Source of the DNA: Sphingosinicella xenopeptidilytica
Lineage (GTDB): Bacteria; Pseudomonadota; Alphaproteobacteria; Sphingomonadales; Sphingomonadaceae
DNA length: 64,000 nt
NCBI RefSeq assembly: GCF_042676985.1
Contig: NZ_JBHTIK010000008.1
Location: 241,668 to 305,667 of the forward strand
Direction: 5' to 3'
A program made the position numbers and the translations under genes. This document shows, piece after piece, positions 17,888-27,045 of the stretch (the first letter of the stretch is position 1; each line of letters opens with the position of its first letter). Under the pieces are notes generated by a model. The model searched no databases. It was not told the DNA's origin and saw nothing but the letters and a program-made list of their open reading frames with translations.

Positions 17888-19762
17888 TCAAGCCACCTCA
17901 TGGCGGATTGCAAGATCCTTCAAAATGGAATGCACGGACTCCGTTACGGCGGCATCAGGCTTCGCACCGAGCAGGACGCGAACCACAAGCCCGTGCACGG
18001 GATCGTCCAAAACCCGAATCTCGTGTTCGGCCTGGTCGAGAACCGGCGCGAGAAGGTCGACACAGGCCCGGCGCGCGGCGTCGAGGCGAAGCGTCGGCTT
18101 GAACACCTTTCCCACCGCGGTCAGCGGTAGGGTGTCCACAAAATATATGTTGGCGGGTGCAGCGGGCCGCTCGGCAACCCGTTCGCGCGCGTAGGCTTGA
18201 AGCTCTGCTTCGGTCACGTCGTGTGCCGCGCTCCGGACGACATAAGCTACGGGTAGTTCGCCGGCGTAGCGGTCGGGCTTGCCCACCGCCGCCACGGCAG
18301 CAACGGCGGGATGATCAGCAAGAGAATTTTCGACGATGGCCGGATCGATGTTATGCCCACCGCGAATGATGATATCCTTCTTCCGCCCGGTCAGAAACAG
18401 GTAACCGCTATCGTCCATGCGGGCTGTGTCGCCCGTGTTGAGCCAATCAGGCAGTGGCCAAGCCTTTGCGTTGGCAGAATGAGGAAGATAGCCTGGCGTT
18501 ACATTTGGTCCTCGAAGCAGAAGGATCCCGGGTTCGCCAGCATCCGCTTCACGGACGAAACCGCCTTCATCGTCGAGTATAGCGATGCGGACGTCCTGAT
18601 ACGGCGCTCGGATGCCGATCGTCCCGATTCTCTGCTCGCCATTCCGCGGATTTGCGACGGACGTCGAACAGGATTCGGTCATCCCGTACCCTTCGAGGAT
18701 CGATGCTCCCGTCTTTTCAAGAAATGCGGAAATGATGTTGTTTGGCAACGGCGCGGCACCGCAGATTCCGAAACGCAGGCTGGAAATATCCTGTTGCTGG
18801 ATCGGACTGTCCAGCAGTGCGGAATAGACCGTCGGCACGGCACAGAAGATAGAGACCCGATAGCTGGCAATGATATCCCAGAAATTCGTGATGGTGGCTG
18901 CAGCTCGAAACCCATCGGGACCGCCCATGACAACATGCGCGCCAGCCGCAAATGGAGCCAAGCTCAACAGGATTGTTCCCGTGACGTGGAACAGCGGGGC
19001 TGCGTTGAAGATTGTATCGTCAGCGGTATATCCGAACCCGCAACAGCTCTGCCAGGCATTGGCAATCTGGTTGCGATGGGAGTGTGTAACAAGCTTGAGC
19101 TCACCAGTGGTACCGCCAGTGTGATAAAGTGCTGCGATTTCCCCGCCGTTTGCCGGCGGCGAAAAATCGAGGCTGTCGCCATTGCAACACGCCAACTCGG
19201 CGTGGAATTCGACAAGTTCGCTGTCCAGCGGAGCGTTCGAAACGCTCAAGATGATCACGTCTTGCGGACACCCGGCCTTTGCCTTTTCGTACAGGCCGGA
19301 TGGGTGCCCCGGCGGCAAGGTGATGACGATCCGGGTTTTCGCGGCGCGGATGATCGCACCGATGGCCTTTGCATCGAGCAAAGGATTTATGGGATTGCCC
19401 CGCCCCGCCGCCTCAGCCCCCCATAGCGCAACCTGAAACTCGGGGATGTTTGGCAGCAGGATTGAAACGGACTCGTCCGGCTTTAGACCAAGCCGACGGA
19501 ACAGGTTGGCTGCCCGGGTGATCTTTTCGAACAGCTGACCATAGGTCATGGTCACGTCGGCGTCCGACGGTCTGCCCAGCGGAAGAGCCGTCAATGCGGG
19601 CCGATCCGGAAGCCGTTTGGCGGTGGCTCGGATCACGTCATAAGTTGTCGAGAATGGCATGCGTTCGTCGATCGGCACGCGCTCGATCTCCTCGACGTCG
19701 CCGAGGCAGCGCAGAGGGTTCCAATCTCCGTCCAATGCGCCGCTTTCGGGGGTCGTGCCCAT
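17888..19762 (-). CDS. AMP-binding acyl-CoA synthetase (FadD-like)
   Basis: A 624-aa adenylate-forming ligase. It shows the P-loop HTGGTTGELK, the adenine motif EGYGMTE, the LNTGDTARMDDSGYLFLTGR hinge, KKDIIIRGGHNIDP, and the terminal lysine in LTAVGKVFKP. The C-terminal tail is about 60 residues longer than in the second ligase of the operon. It should form a CoA ester of a fatty or aromatic acid. The ATG at 19762 is preferred because it lies two bases after the stop of the deacetylase gene, a typical coupled arrangement; the 16-residue longer frame overlaps that gene. Confidence 0.88.
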   Translation of the reverse strand: MGTTPESGALDGDWNPLRCLGDVEEIERVPIDERMPFSTTYDVIRATAKRLPDRPALTALPLGRPSDADVTMTYGQLFEKITRAANLFRRLGLKPDESVSILLPNIPEFQVALWGAEAAGRGNPINPLLDAKAIGAIIRAAKTRIVITLPPGHPSGLYEKAKAGCPQDVIILSVSNAPLDSELVEFHAELACCNGDSLDFSPPANGGEIAALYHTGGTTGELKLVTHSHRNQIANAWQSCCGFGYTADDTIFNAAPLFHVTGTILLSLAPFAAGAHVVMGGPDGFRAAATITNFWDIIASYRVSIFCAVPTVYSALLDSPIQQQDISSLRFGICGAAPLPNNIISAFLEKTGASILEGYGMTESCSTSVANPRNGEQRIGTIGIRAPYQDVRIAILDDEGGFVREADAGEPGILLLRGPNVTPGYLPHSANAKAWPLPDWLNTGDTARMDDSGYLFLTGRKKDIIIRGGHNIDPAIVENSLADHPAVAAVAAVGKPDRYAGELPVAYVVRSAAHDVTEAELQAYARERVAERPAAPANIYFVDTLPLTAVGKVFKPTLRLDAARRACVDLLAPVLDQAEHEIRVLDDPVHGLVVRVLLGAKPDAAVTESVHSILKDLAIRHEVA

Positions 19763-19764
19763 CG

Positions 19765-20769
19765 TCAATCCCAACCTGGCCACGAGAATTCGCCATCCAT
19801 GGCCTTGCAAAGCCTTAGAAGTATGTCGTGGAATACCTCGCCTGTGCTGTGGCCTTCCATGAAGGCAACATTATCGAGCTCGTCTAGAATGAGGGGCGGA
19901 ACGCCCGGCATAAGAACCGACTTCGACTGGGCCCATTTCTGGGTCTGATTGCGAAAGCGCTCCGTAATGACAGGCTGAACCGCATAAAATGGATCGCTCA
20001 TGGCTTCTTCGAGCGATATGAACTCGACCCCGGCGGCGGCAAAGGCGTCGAGAATCTGGCCCATGCATTCACCCGCGATCGGCGATCCGTGCGCCAGCCA
20101 GATCTGCGGCGGAATGCGCCCGAACATCGCATGGCCAGCTGCAGTGTGAAGGCGCAACTGATCGATGGCAGTGTCCACGAAGCTTTTGCGAAGAAACGCC
20201 AGCGCCTGCTGGTCGCCAAGCTTGTGGGCCCGCCAGAAGGGCACGATCCAGGCATGGTCGTAAAACCAGGCACTCAGCGGACTGGAGGTGAAGCCCTCGC
20301 TTTGGAGAAACGCCTCCACGCCGTCCCGTTTCTCCCGGCTGTTACCCCACATATCCATGCAGTATCTGAAATACTTCGTCGGGGCCTGTGACGACCATCT
20401 GCCGATAAGCTTTTCGGTTCGTTCGATATCGGCAATATATTTGGGAGCGTCGACCCAGTTGAGACTGCCATGGAGGTGGGTGTGGTTGGCTACATGGTGC
20501 CCTTGTTCCACCCAATGATCGAATACCTGATACAGCCTTGGATCGCTCTCCGCGGGCGCCGTGCTCGAAAAACTGTAGACTCCCTTTATACCATGAACTG
20601 CAAAGGCTGCGGTCATTTCGCGAGCCGTGCGCGCAGGCGATCTTCCGTCAGGTATCGGTGTCCCATCCCAAAGGAATAAATCATCGATTGTGACAGCCAC
20701 TTTGACCGGACCATGAGGTGAAATCGGCTGCACTCTCGCTCCCCTCGACAATATGACGTTTTCCGCCAT
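19765..20769 (-). CDS. Polysaccharide deacetylase (NodB-like) family protein
   Basis: A 334-aa protein with a NodB homology domain. The metal-binding pieces are visible: the first aspartate pair in TIDDLF (residues 28-33), the H-x-x-x-H segment in HHVANHTHLHGSL, and a later LAHGSP strand. No signal peptide is evident, so it is cytoplasmic and may act on a small amide, like allantoinase- or amidase-type family members, rather than on cell-wall polysaccharide. As first gene of an operon with acyl-CoA synthetases, a role in hydrolysing a C-N bond before CoA activation is an inference. It is divergent from the araC-like gene with a 213-bp shared control region. Confidence 0.8.
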   Translation of the reverse strand: MAENVILSRGARVQPISPHGPVKVAVTIDDLFLWDGTPIPDGRSPARTAREMTAAFAVHGIKGVYSFSSTAPAESDPRLYQVFDHWVEQGHHVANHTHLHGSLNWVDAPKYIADIERTEKLIGRWSSQAPTKYFRYCMDMWGNSREKRDGVEAFLQSEGFTSSPLSAWFYDHAWIVPFWRAHKLGDQQALAFLRKSFVDTAIDQLRLHTAAGHAMFGRIPPQIWLAHGSPIAGECMGQILDAFAAAGVEFISLEEAMSDPFYAVQPVITERFRNQTQKWAQSKSVLMPGVPPLILDELDNVAFMEGHSTGEVFHDILLRLCKAMDGEFSWPGWD

Positions 20770-20982
20770 GCGCTTGTTGTGAGGATGCTAAGCTTGACCG
20801 CGGCAATTAGCTTCCATGTGAACGCACGATTGTTTTCGCCCGGGCGCACAGCGATTGCGTGAGCGGTAGCTGCGTCTTGGCGGCTCTTATCGGGCGAGCA
20901 TCCCGTCGCCAGTTGACACTTTCAGGCGGAGAGGTACGTTTGAAGGTTAGCGGAGGCAGGTGGGCAAGAGGCAGAAGATAGC

Positions 20983-21960
20983 GTGATGACCGCAGTCGGT
21001 CGGACCTTCAGCACGTCAGAAGTGGCGCCGGAGGCGCGCACCCAGGCATGGTGCCAGGCCGTCGAGTCATTACATTTTGCAATGTCATTCGAAGCACATG
21101 TTCAGACGCCTTACAGAGGAGCTCTCAAGTCCTACGCTACCGCTGATTTTCGCCTCATATCTTTTGACGAGGAGCAGTGTAGTTTCCGCCGCGAACCTGC
21201 GCATATCAGGGCTGATCCAAGCACTGATATTGAATTGGTATCGCCGACCTCTGGTGAATGCACTGTCGAACAATTCGGATATGTGGCCGACTGCCGTGCG
21301 GGCCAGTTTGTTCTCCTTGATGCAAGCGCGCCATTTCGCATAGTTCAGCCAAAGCGGATGTCGGCATTGATGCTGAAGGTCTCCAGACCGGAAATCGAAC
21401 GTCGCTTTCCCGATGTCGAAGCTATCTGCGGTCGGCCGATCACATGCTTAGCTGGACTGCCGCGCCTGGCTATCGACCTGTTTCAATCCATCGAGCGCGA
21501 GAGCAGCAGCATGGATAATGCGGAATTCCACTCCTCCTGCCATCACCTCGTCGATCTCCTCGCGCTGGCTATCGAAGGCGGGCAGCATGGCTCAAAATCC
21601 AATAGCGCGGTCCGTATGGCGACCTTCAAGCGTATCAAATTCCTCATACGTGAGAAAGTCTTCAGCGCAGAGTTCACTGCCCGGGATATCGCAGCTCAGC
21701 TAAACATATCCGAACGTTATGTTCAGTCGCTTTTTCAGGATTCAGGAACGACGGTGCGCGACTATCTCAGATCGCTCCGATTGAGCCGCGCTCAAGAGAT
21801 GCTAAGCAGCCCGCGCTATAACCGCAAATCCATAACTGAGATTGCGTACGAGTGCGGCTTTCCGAGCAGTGCGTATTTCAGCACAGCGTTTCGTGAGCAG
21901 ACGATGCAGACTCCGACCGAATACAGAAGATCGTTTTGGCGAAATGGAAAACGCCCTTGA
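20983..21960 (+). CDS. AraC family transcriptional regulator
   Basis: A 325-aa regulator. The N-terminal about 190 residues resemble the AraC-binding-like (cupin-type) domain found in NphR/FeaR-like regulators (QAWCQAVESLHF opening). The C-terminal double HTH is clear: FTARDIAAQLNISERYVQSLFQ followed by the second HTH around SITEIAYECGFPSSAYFSTAFREQ, with the family's P-T-E-Y-R end. The frame starts GTG-ATG, so either codon may be used. Its divergent position to the deacetylase/CoA-ligase/TonB operon suggests it activates that operon in response to the substrate. Confidence 0.9.
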   Translation: MMTAVGRTFSTSEVAPEARTQAWCQAVESLHFAMSFEAHVQTPYRGALKSYATADFRLISFDEEQCSFRREPAHIRADPSTDIELVSPTSGECTVEQFGYVADCRAGQFVLLDASAPFRIVQPKRMSALMLKVSRPEIERRFPDVEAICGRPITCLAGLPRLAIDLFQSIERESSSMDNAEFHSSCHHLVDLLALAIEGGQHGSKSNSAVRMATFKRIKFLIREKVFSAEFTARDIAAQLNISERYVQSLFQDSGTTVRDYLRSLRLSRAQEMLSSPRYNRKSITEIAYECGFPSSAYFSTAFREQTMQTPTEYRRSFWRNGKRP

Positions 21961-21983
21961 GGTGGCCAAAAGTTCGTCGATAG

Positions 21984-22178
21984 AGCAAGCTTGGCAAGTT
22001 GAACCCACTTTATCAGTCGGTTCAAATCGATGTCGTCGTCCGGAAGCTCGAACATTTAGGTATCATTCATTGCGAGCGATCCTTCATCGATCGCGACAAA
22101 ACTGTGTGCCGTTTTGACGGCAGCTACAGTTTCACCGAGTCCAGCCAGTCTAAATCGCCGCTATTAGTTTCGAAATAG
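21984..22178 (+). pseudogene. Possible C-terminal remnant of a winged-helix regulator
   Basis: An open frame without a start codon, preceded by an in-frame TAG at 21981. Its translation contains LNPLYQSVQIDVVVRKLEH, then LGIIHCERSFIDRDKTVCRF, which looks like the recognition helix and wing of a MarR-like protein. The upstream part of such a gene is absent, directly after the AraC stop. Assignment rests on pattern impression only. Confidence 0.3.
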
Positions 22179-22384
22179 GGCTCACCACTGACTTAGATTC
22201 AAGCGCGAGGTTGCCGGCGATCGTCCTCCAGTCGAATGTCTGCTTTCAGATGGTATGGACGGACCGACCATCTGAATGGCCAAGATAGGCGCGAAGCTGA
22301 TAGGAGCGGTCGCCGCCGGAATGTTCGCTAGCCCGGTCGGCGCCCTTGGAAGGAGGCATTCCGGAGTGTCGAACGAAGCCGTCG

Positions 22385-22648
22385 TTATGTCTGTTTGCAG
22401 AGGAGTTCGATGGCTTCGGCGATGGTGGTGACCTCGGTTGCGATGTCGTGGATTTGTGCGGCGAGGTCTGCGGCCGTGTCGAAGGTCACTGCCTTTGCCT
22501 GTCCTTGGGCGGCGAGCATGGCGGCGTCTTCGAGCTGTGCGGTGAGGACGGCGAACAGTCTGCGGATGCAGTTTCGTCGTTCGTCGTGGCGCGCGTCGTC
22601 CATATCCTGACGAAGCGTTATGCCGTGCATGAAGTCCATATGCAGCAT
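22385..22648 (-). CDS. Hypothetical 87-aa helical protein beside the recombinase element
   Basis: The last 87 codons of a longer minus-strand frame look like a genuine small helical protein (CIRRLFAVLTAQLEDAAML, then TAADLAAQIHDIATEVTTIA). Starts at MLHMDF, MDFMHG or MHGITL are all possible; none has a clear ribosome binding site. Upstream codons of the longer frame are antisense to the DUF3489/DUF2924 genes and are excluded. It points away from the recombinase module, perhaps as a cargo or regulatory gene of the element. Confidence 0.45.
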   Translation of the reverse strand: MLHMDFMHGITLRQDMDDARHDERRNCIRRLFAVLTAQLEDAAMLAAQGQAKAVTFDTAADLAAQIHDIATEVTTIAEAIELLCKQT

Positions 22649-22820
22649 TTGCGCTGAGTGCAGATTGAGACTGGACTTCCGGTCGGAACAGAGCGTTCTG
22701 GGCTCCGTGAGCTGGCGGGGAGAACCCTGCGGCTCCGGCCCCGGCTGAGAACGCCCGGGGCTTCGGCTCGTGGGACCGCCTGCACGGTGCAGGCGCCCTA
22801 ACGAGAAGGAGCTCCAAGTC

Positions 22821-23048
22821 ATGTCCAGTGTTCGTAAAGTCGTAGCGGTCACCAAGACGGCGGCTGTGCAGAAGATGCTGCGCCGTACCGGCGGCGCGAC
22901 GCTTGCCGAGATCACCGGCGTCACCGCGTGGCAACCGCACAGTGCTCGCGCATATCTCTCCGGTCTCCGGAAGCGGGGAGAGCTGCTTCGGCGCGACGTC
23001 CGCAAGGATGGCACAACCTGCTACCGGCTCGGCGAGGCGGCGGCCTGA
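22821..23048 (+). CDS. DUF3489 domain protein
   Basis: A 75-aa protein matching DUF3489: TKTAAVQKMLRRTGGATLAEI, then TGVTAWQPHSARAYLSGLRKRG, a compact winged-HTH-like domain. AGAAGGAG lies upstream of the ATG. In alphaproteobacteria this family recurs immediately before DUF2924 and a large serine recombinase, as here, so it is best read as part of a mobile module and a likely DNA-binding accessory. Confidence 0.8.
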   Translation: MSSVRKVVAVTKTAAVQKMLRRTGGATLAEITGVTAWQPHSARAYLSGLRKRGELLRRDVRKDGTTCYRLGEAAA

Positions 23049-23050
23049 CC

Positions 23051-23506
23051 ATGGAGAGGATGGGGAGCAGACTGGACCGGCTGGAGACCCTGTCTCCAGC
23101 CGCGCTCCGCACCGCATGGCAGGAGCATGTCGGCATGCCGCCGCCACGCCTGCCACACGAGCTGCTGCTGCGGGACCTTGCGTACCGCCTGCAAGAGAAG
23201 CGTCATGGTAGCCTTCCGGCGGCAACGCTCCGGGCGCTGCAGCGGACCAGGGAGGGACGTCCCTCAGTCCCTGTCGCCGCGGCGATGGGGGACGGCACAC
23301 AGTTCGTGCGGACATGGCACGGCCACACCATCGTCGTCACGAAGCAGGGCCGGGACTATGTGCATGACGGAAGGCATTACGACTCGCTGACGCAGGTCGC
23401 ACGCGAAGTTACCGGGGCACGCTGGTCGGGTCCACGCTTCTTCGGCCTCGTGAAGCGGGGCAGCAAGCCCGCGACGACCATGATGGCTGATGGGAGCGCG
23501 GGCTGA
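23051..23506 (+). CDS. DUF2924 domain protein
   Basis: A 151-aa DUF2924 protein. Typical pieces are LSPAALRTAWQEHVGMPPPR, LLLRDLAYRLQEKRHG, GTQFVRTWHGHTIVV and the C-terminal TGARWSGPRFFGL. The ATG is two bases after the DUF3489 stop, and its own stop overlaps the recombinase start, so the three form one coupled unit. Function unknown; it accompanies serine recombinases in mobile elements. Confidence 0.83.
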   Translation: MERMGSRLDRLETLSPAALRTAWQEHVGMPPPRLPHELLLRDLAYRLQEKRHGSLPAATLRALQRTREGRPSVPVAAAMGDGTQFVRTWHGHTIVVTKQGRDYVHDGRHYDSLTQVAREVTGARWSGPRFFGLVKRGSKPATTMMADGSAG

Positions 23507-25073
23507 TGGCAAGGCGGGGCAAGACGTCTGACGGACGGGCTTCGGCGAGGGCGCGTGTGCGCTGTGCGATTTACACACGGAAGTCCACGGAAGACGGCCT
23601 CGAACAGGATTTCAACAGTCTCGACGCGCAGCGAGAAGCCTGTACCGCTTATATTCTGAGCCAGCGCCACGAAGGCTGGACACTACTCCCAGGCCTGTAT
23701 GACGACGGTGGCTTCTCGGGTGGAAGCATGGACCGACCTGGCTTGACGCGCCTGCTGGCCGATGTTGAAGCCGGCAGGGTGGACGTCATCGTGGTTTACA
23801 AGGTGGACCGTCTGACCCGAAGCCTTGCCGACTTTGCTCAGTTCGAGCGCGAGGTGACGGGTGAACGTATCCGCGACAAGATCGCGGCCTCCAAGAAGAA
23901 GGGCCTGTGGATGGGTGGCCCTGTTCCCCTTGGCTACGAGCTCAAGGATAGAAAGCTCATCATCAACCCTGTGGAAGCCGAGCAGGTCCAGCACATCTTC
24001 CGTCGCTACGCGGACCTTCGCTCGCTCCGTGCCTTGGCCGAGGAACTGGAACGGGACGGTCATCGCACGAAGCGGCGCCCATACCGGGATGGACGGATCG
24101 TCGGTGGTATCCCGTTCACGGTTGGACCGCTCGCTTACCTGCTGCAGAACCGCATCTACCGCGGCGAGGTCGTGCACAAAGGCTCGGCCTATCCTGGCGA
24201 GCACGGCGCCATCATCGACGAAGACCTCTGGAACACGGTACAGCAGAAGCTGGCATTGCGTGGTCCCGGGCTGTTCGCTGGCGAGCGTCGCGCCGGAGGC
24301 TCCCGCTGATCGGCCTGCTGCACGATGGTGTCGGGCGCCGCATGACCGCGACCCACGCGAAGAGGGGCAACAGACGGTATCGCTACTATGTGACGCGCGA
24401 GCCATCGGGCGAGGAACCGGCGTGGCGCATCGGGGCTCGTGACATCGAGGTGATTGTTGAGGACCGGGTCAAGGCGCTCCTGCTGGACGCAGACCGCGTC
24501 CGGCGCATGGCGATCGGTGCCGATCCGCGACAGGCGGAGATAGCGGCACGCGCGGCTACGCAGCTTGCAAGCGCAGCGCTGCTCCCGAGGCTCTTACATC
24601 TTGGTCTCCGGCGTATCGATCTCCATGAGGACAGGATCGACATGGTGATCGGGGAGCGGGCGTTACTCGGGGCCTGCAGCATCTTGGTTCCCGATGATCA
24701 TGACGCGGTGATCGCGATCATGGCTCCGGTCACCCGTGTACGTCGGGGGAGCGAGTTAAAGCTGGTCGTTCCGGGACTCGGCACCATGCCATCACGGGCG
24801 CCGGACCCACAGCTCGTTGGGCTCGTCGCGGAAGCCTTCGCCTTGAGGGAGACGATGCTGAAGACCGGCAAGCCGGTGAGCGTGATCGCTGCAGAAGCTG
24901 GCAAATGCCGCAAGCGCATGATGCGGTTGTCGCCGCTCGCGTGGCTCGCGCCCGACATCGTTGAGGCCATCGTGCAAGGCTCTCAGCCTGCCACCCTCAC
25001 GCATCAGAAGCTGCTCAGCACGGTGCTTCCAATCCAGTGGCAAGAGCAGCGTGTGGTGCTGGGGTTTGCATAA
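23506..25073 (+). pseudogene. Large serine recombinase, broken by an internal deletion and a frameshift
   Basis: The N-terminal half (23506-24309) has the resolvase start CAIYTRKSTEDG with the catalytic serine, then DSLDAQREA-type and KVDRLTRSLADF segments, and the recombinase zinc-type domain. Two defects are visible. First, in family members about 35-40 residues (ending with a T-L-N-V-L-L-S-F-type segment) separate RLTRSLADF from AQFEREVTGER; here they are fused directly near 23833, removing the core of the catalytic domain. Second, the frame stops at 24309 (AGGSR-stop), while the continuation PLIGLLHDGVGRRM lies one frame over and runs to 25073; one missing base near 24301-24305 explains this. 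The C-terminal part ends LAPDIVEAIVQG as usual. Almost certainly inactive. Confidence 0.85.
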
Positions 25074-25345
25074 CGCTTGAACCACAGCTTCAAGGAGATG
25101 AATGGCGCCTTCGGGCGCTGTTCTCGTTGCAACGCCGCCCCATCAACCTACCATCGCGTATCCCGCAAATGGGGTCTGAAACATCGCTGACAGAGACGCC
25201 GGGGATACTTAGGCGCAGCCGGCCTGAAAGCAGAGACGCTCTCGCCCCAGGGCAGAATGGCCGCATACCCAAAGCCCGCAGAACTGCGCCAGTCCTAGCG
25301 CCATTCCGAATCTAAGTGATTGAATATGGGCAATTTTAAAATGGG

Positions 25346-25421
25346 TGGTGCCGCTTAGGTGACTCGAACACCTGACCCCATCATTACGAATGATGTGCTC
25401 TACCGGCTGAGCTAAAGCGGC
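25346..25421 (-). tRNA. tRNA-Thr (anticodon CGT)
   Basis: The minus strand folds as a complete tRNA: acceptor GCCGCTT/AAGCGGC, D arm GCTC/GAGC, anticodon stem CATCA/TGATG with loop TTCGTAA (anticodon CGT, decoding ACG), T arm AGGTG-TTCGAGT-CACCT, discriminator A and encoded CCA. Its 3' end faces the accessory region to the left. Confidence 0.95.
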
Positions 25422-25491
25422 TTGATCCCGGAAACGGCGGTCCCCTTAACAGTGCTTGCGGGTCAAGACAAGCGCCAAGCTGTGTGCCGGC

Positions 25492-26877
25492 TCATGCAGC
25501 GAGGCTGGTGGTGAAGCTGTGCACAGCCTGCTGGAGCGCGGCGAGGTCGTCGTCGACGCTGCGGAACGAGGTCTCCACCATGTCCATTTCCGAGGCCATG
25601 GCTTCGGTCGTCTGACGGATGCGGGCGATGGCGTGGGACATGGCGTCAGCGGAAAGTGCGGTTTCGTCGACCGAACCGCTGATCGTGGTGACGGTGGCGG
25701 CCTGGCTGTCCATCGCGGTGCGGATGCTGTCGGCGGAAACGCGGACGCCGTCCACGGTGCGCCGGATGGCACCGTTGGCGTTCACGGTGTTGCGCGTCGC
25801 TTCCTGAATGGCGGCGATCTTGGCGGCGATTTCGTCGGTAGCGCGCGCGGTCTGGCCGGCGAGCGACTTCACTTCGGAGGCGACCACGGCAAAACCACGG
25901 CCGCTTTCGCCCGCGCGTGCTGCCTCGATCGTGGCGTTGAGCGCGAGGAGGTTCGTCTGCCCGGCGATGTCGCGGATCAGGCTAACGATCGATTCGATCG
26001 CCTGCCCGTGGCTTTCGAGCATGGAAACGGTGGTTGCGGCGGCGTCGGCCTGCGCGGTCGCCTCGTTGGCGATGCCGGTGGTGGCGTCGACATCGCGGCG
26101 GGTTTCTTCGATGACGCGAATGAGGCTCGCGGCGGTTTCGGCGGCCTGACGCATCGCGACGGCGGACTGCTCGGCGGCTGAAGACACTTCGGCGGCGCTG
26201 CCCAGCATCTCGCGCGTGCGTCGCGCGGCGGCCTGCGAGCGTTCACGAAGCGCGCGGCTCTGTGCGCCTGCGCGCTCGACGACAGCGGCGATCTCTTGCC
26301 GGAAACGGTTGGCCTGTTCGCGGAGCAGCGTGTCGACACGCGCGCGTTCAAGGTCGTGAAGCGCGGCGATAAGGACGCTCGCTTCGTAGGAGGCAAGGCG
26401 CATCAGCGCCGTCGTGGCGCGTAGCAACTGTGCGGGCGTGTCGGCGAGGGCGACGGTCAGGTGCCGCAACACGGCCTCGTCGCTCGCCTGATAGCTGGCC
26501 AAAACGACGTGGTGTGGGATGCCGCGCCGGTCGATGGCACGCGCGGCGGCGGCGAGCCGCTCGCCGAACGCTGAACCGAACGGGTCGCACCATTTCTCTC
26601 GTGCGTAGGCGACGCCCTCAGCGAGTTTGCGGCCGTGCGGGTCGTCGGCGCGGGCATGGCCGGGGGCGAGCCGGGCGAAATGATCGATGTAGGTGCGCAC
26701 GAACGCGTCGATCTGCGGCTCTACGTGCGGCCAGAACTCGGCGAGCGTGGCAACGAGCGTGCCCTCGGGGTCGATCGCCTGTCGCCGGTCCGCCACGTTG
26801 AGCTGTGGTGTCGACGGTGCCGATACGATCACGCCGGCCCCGCCCGATTTCGCCCAGTCCTGAATAGCCCGTGTCAC
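25492..26877 (-). CDS. Soluble globin-coupled chemoreceptor (methyl-accepting protein)
   Basis: A 461-aa protein with no transmembrane segment. The first about 190 residues resemble a protoglobin sensor domain (GTLVATLAEFWPHVEPQIDAF and a candidate heme-contact region GIPHHVVLASYQ). The rest is a long coiled-coil methyl-accepting signalling domain with the conserved hairpin NLLALNATIEAARAGE and GRGFAVVASEVKSLA. It probably senses oxygen or NO through heme and signals to CheA/CheW for aerotaxis or another Che-like output. Transcribed toward tRNA-Thr; the divergent neighbour is a PAS-domain protein. Confidence 0.85.
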   Translation of the reverse strand: MTRAIQDWAKSGGAGVIVSAPSTPQLNVADRRQAIDPEGTLVATLAEFWPHVEPQIDAFVRTYIDHFARLAPGHARADDPHGRKLAEGVAYAREKWCDPFGSAFGERLAAAARAIDRRGIPHHVVLASYQASDEAVLRHLTVALADTPAQLLRATTALMRLASYEASVLIAALHDLERARVDTLLREQANRFRQEIAAVVERAGAQSRALRERSQAAARRTREMLGSAAEVSSAAEQSAVAMRQAAETAASLIRVIEETRRDVDATTGIANEATAQADAAATTVSMLESHGQAIESIVSLIRDIAGQTNLLALNATIEAARAGESGRGFAVVASEVKSLAGQTARATDEIAAKIAAIQEATRNTVNANGAIRRTVDGVRVSADSIRTAMDSQAATVTTISGSVDETALSADAMSHAIARIRQTTEAMASEMDMVETSFRSVDDDLAALQQAVHSFTTSLAA

Positions 26878-27045
26878 CCGCTGCGCCCCTGAATCACCTG
26901 ATGGGCGGACGCTAGCGGAGATTTCTTAACGAGGCTTTGACCATGCGGCGGATGGGGGCGGCGAAACAGGCTGTTAACCATTATTCAACGGCTTCGCGGG
27001 CATGGTCCGTACTGTTCAGCACAGCGGGGCGAATTGGGTTCGAAA

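Noticed and set aside
22182..23315. A 377-codon minus-strand frame over the DUF3489/DUF2924 genes
   Set aside because: Low-complexity Arg/Pro/His composition and fully antisense to two recognised coupled genes.
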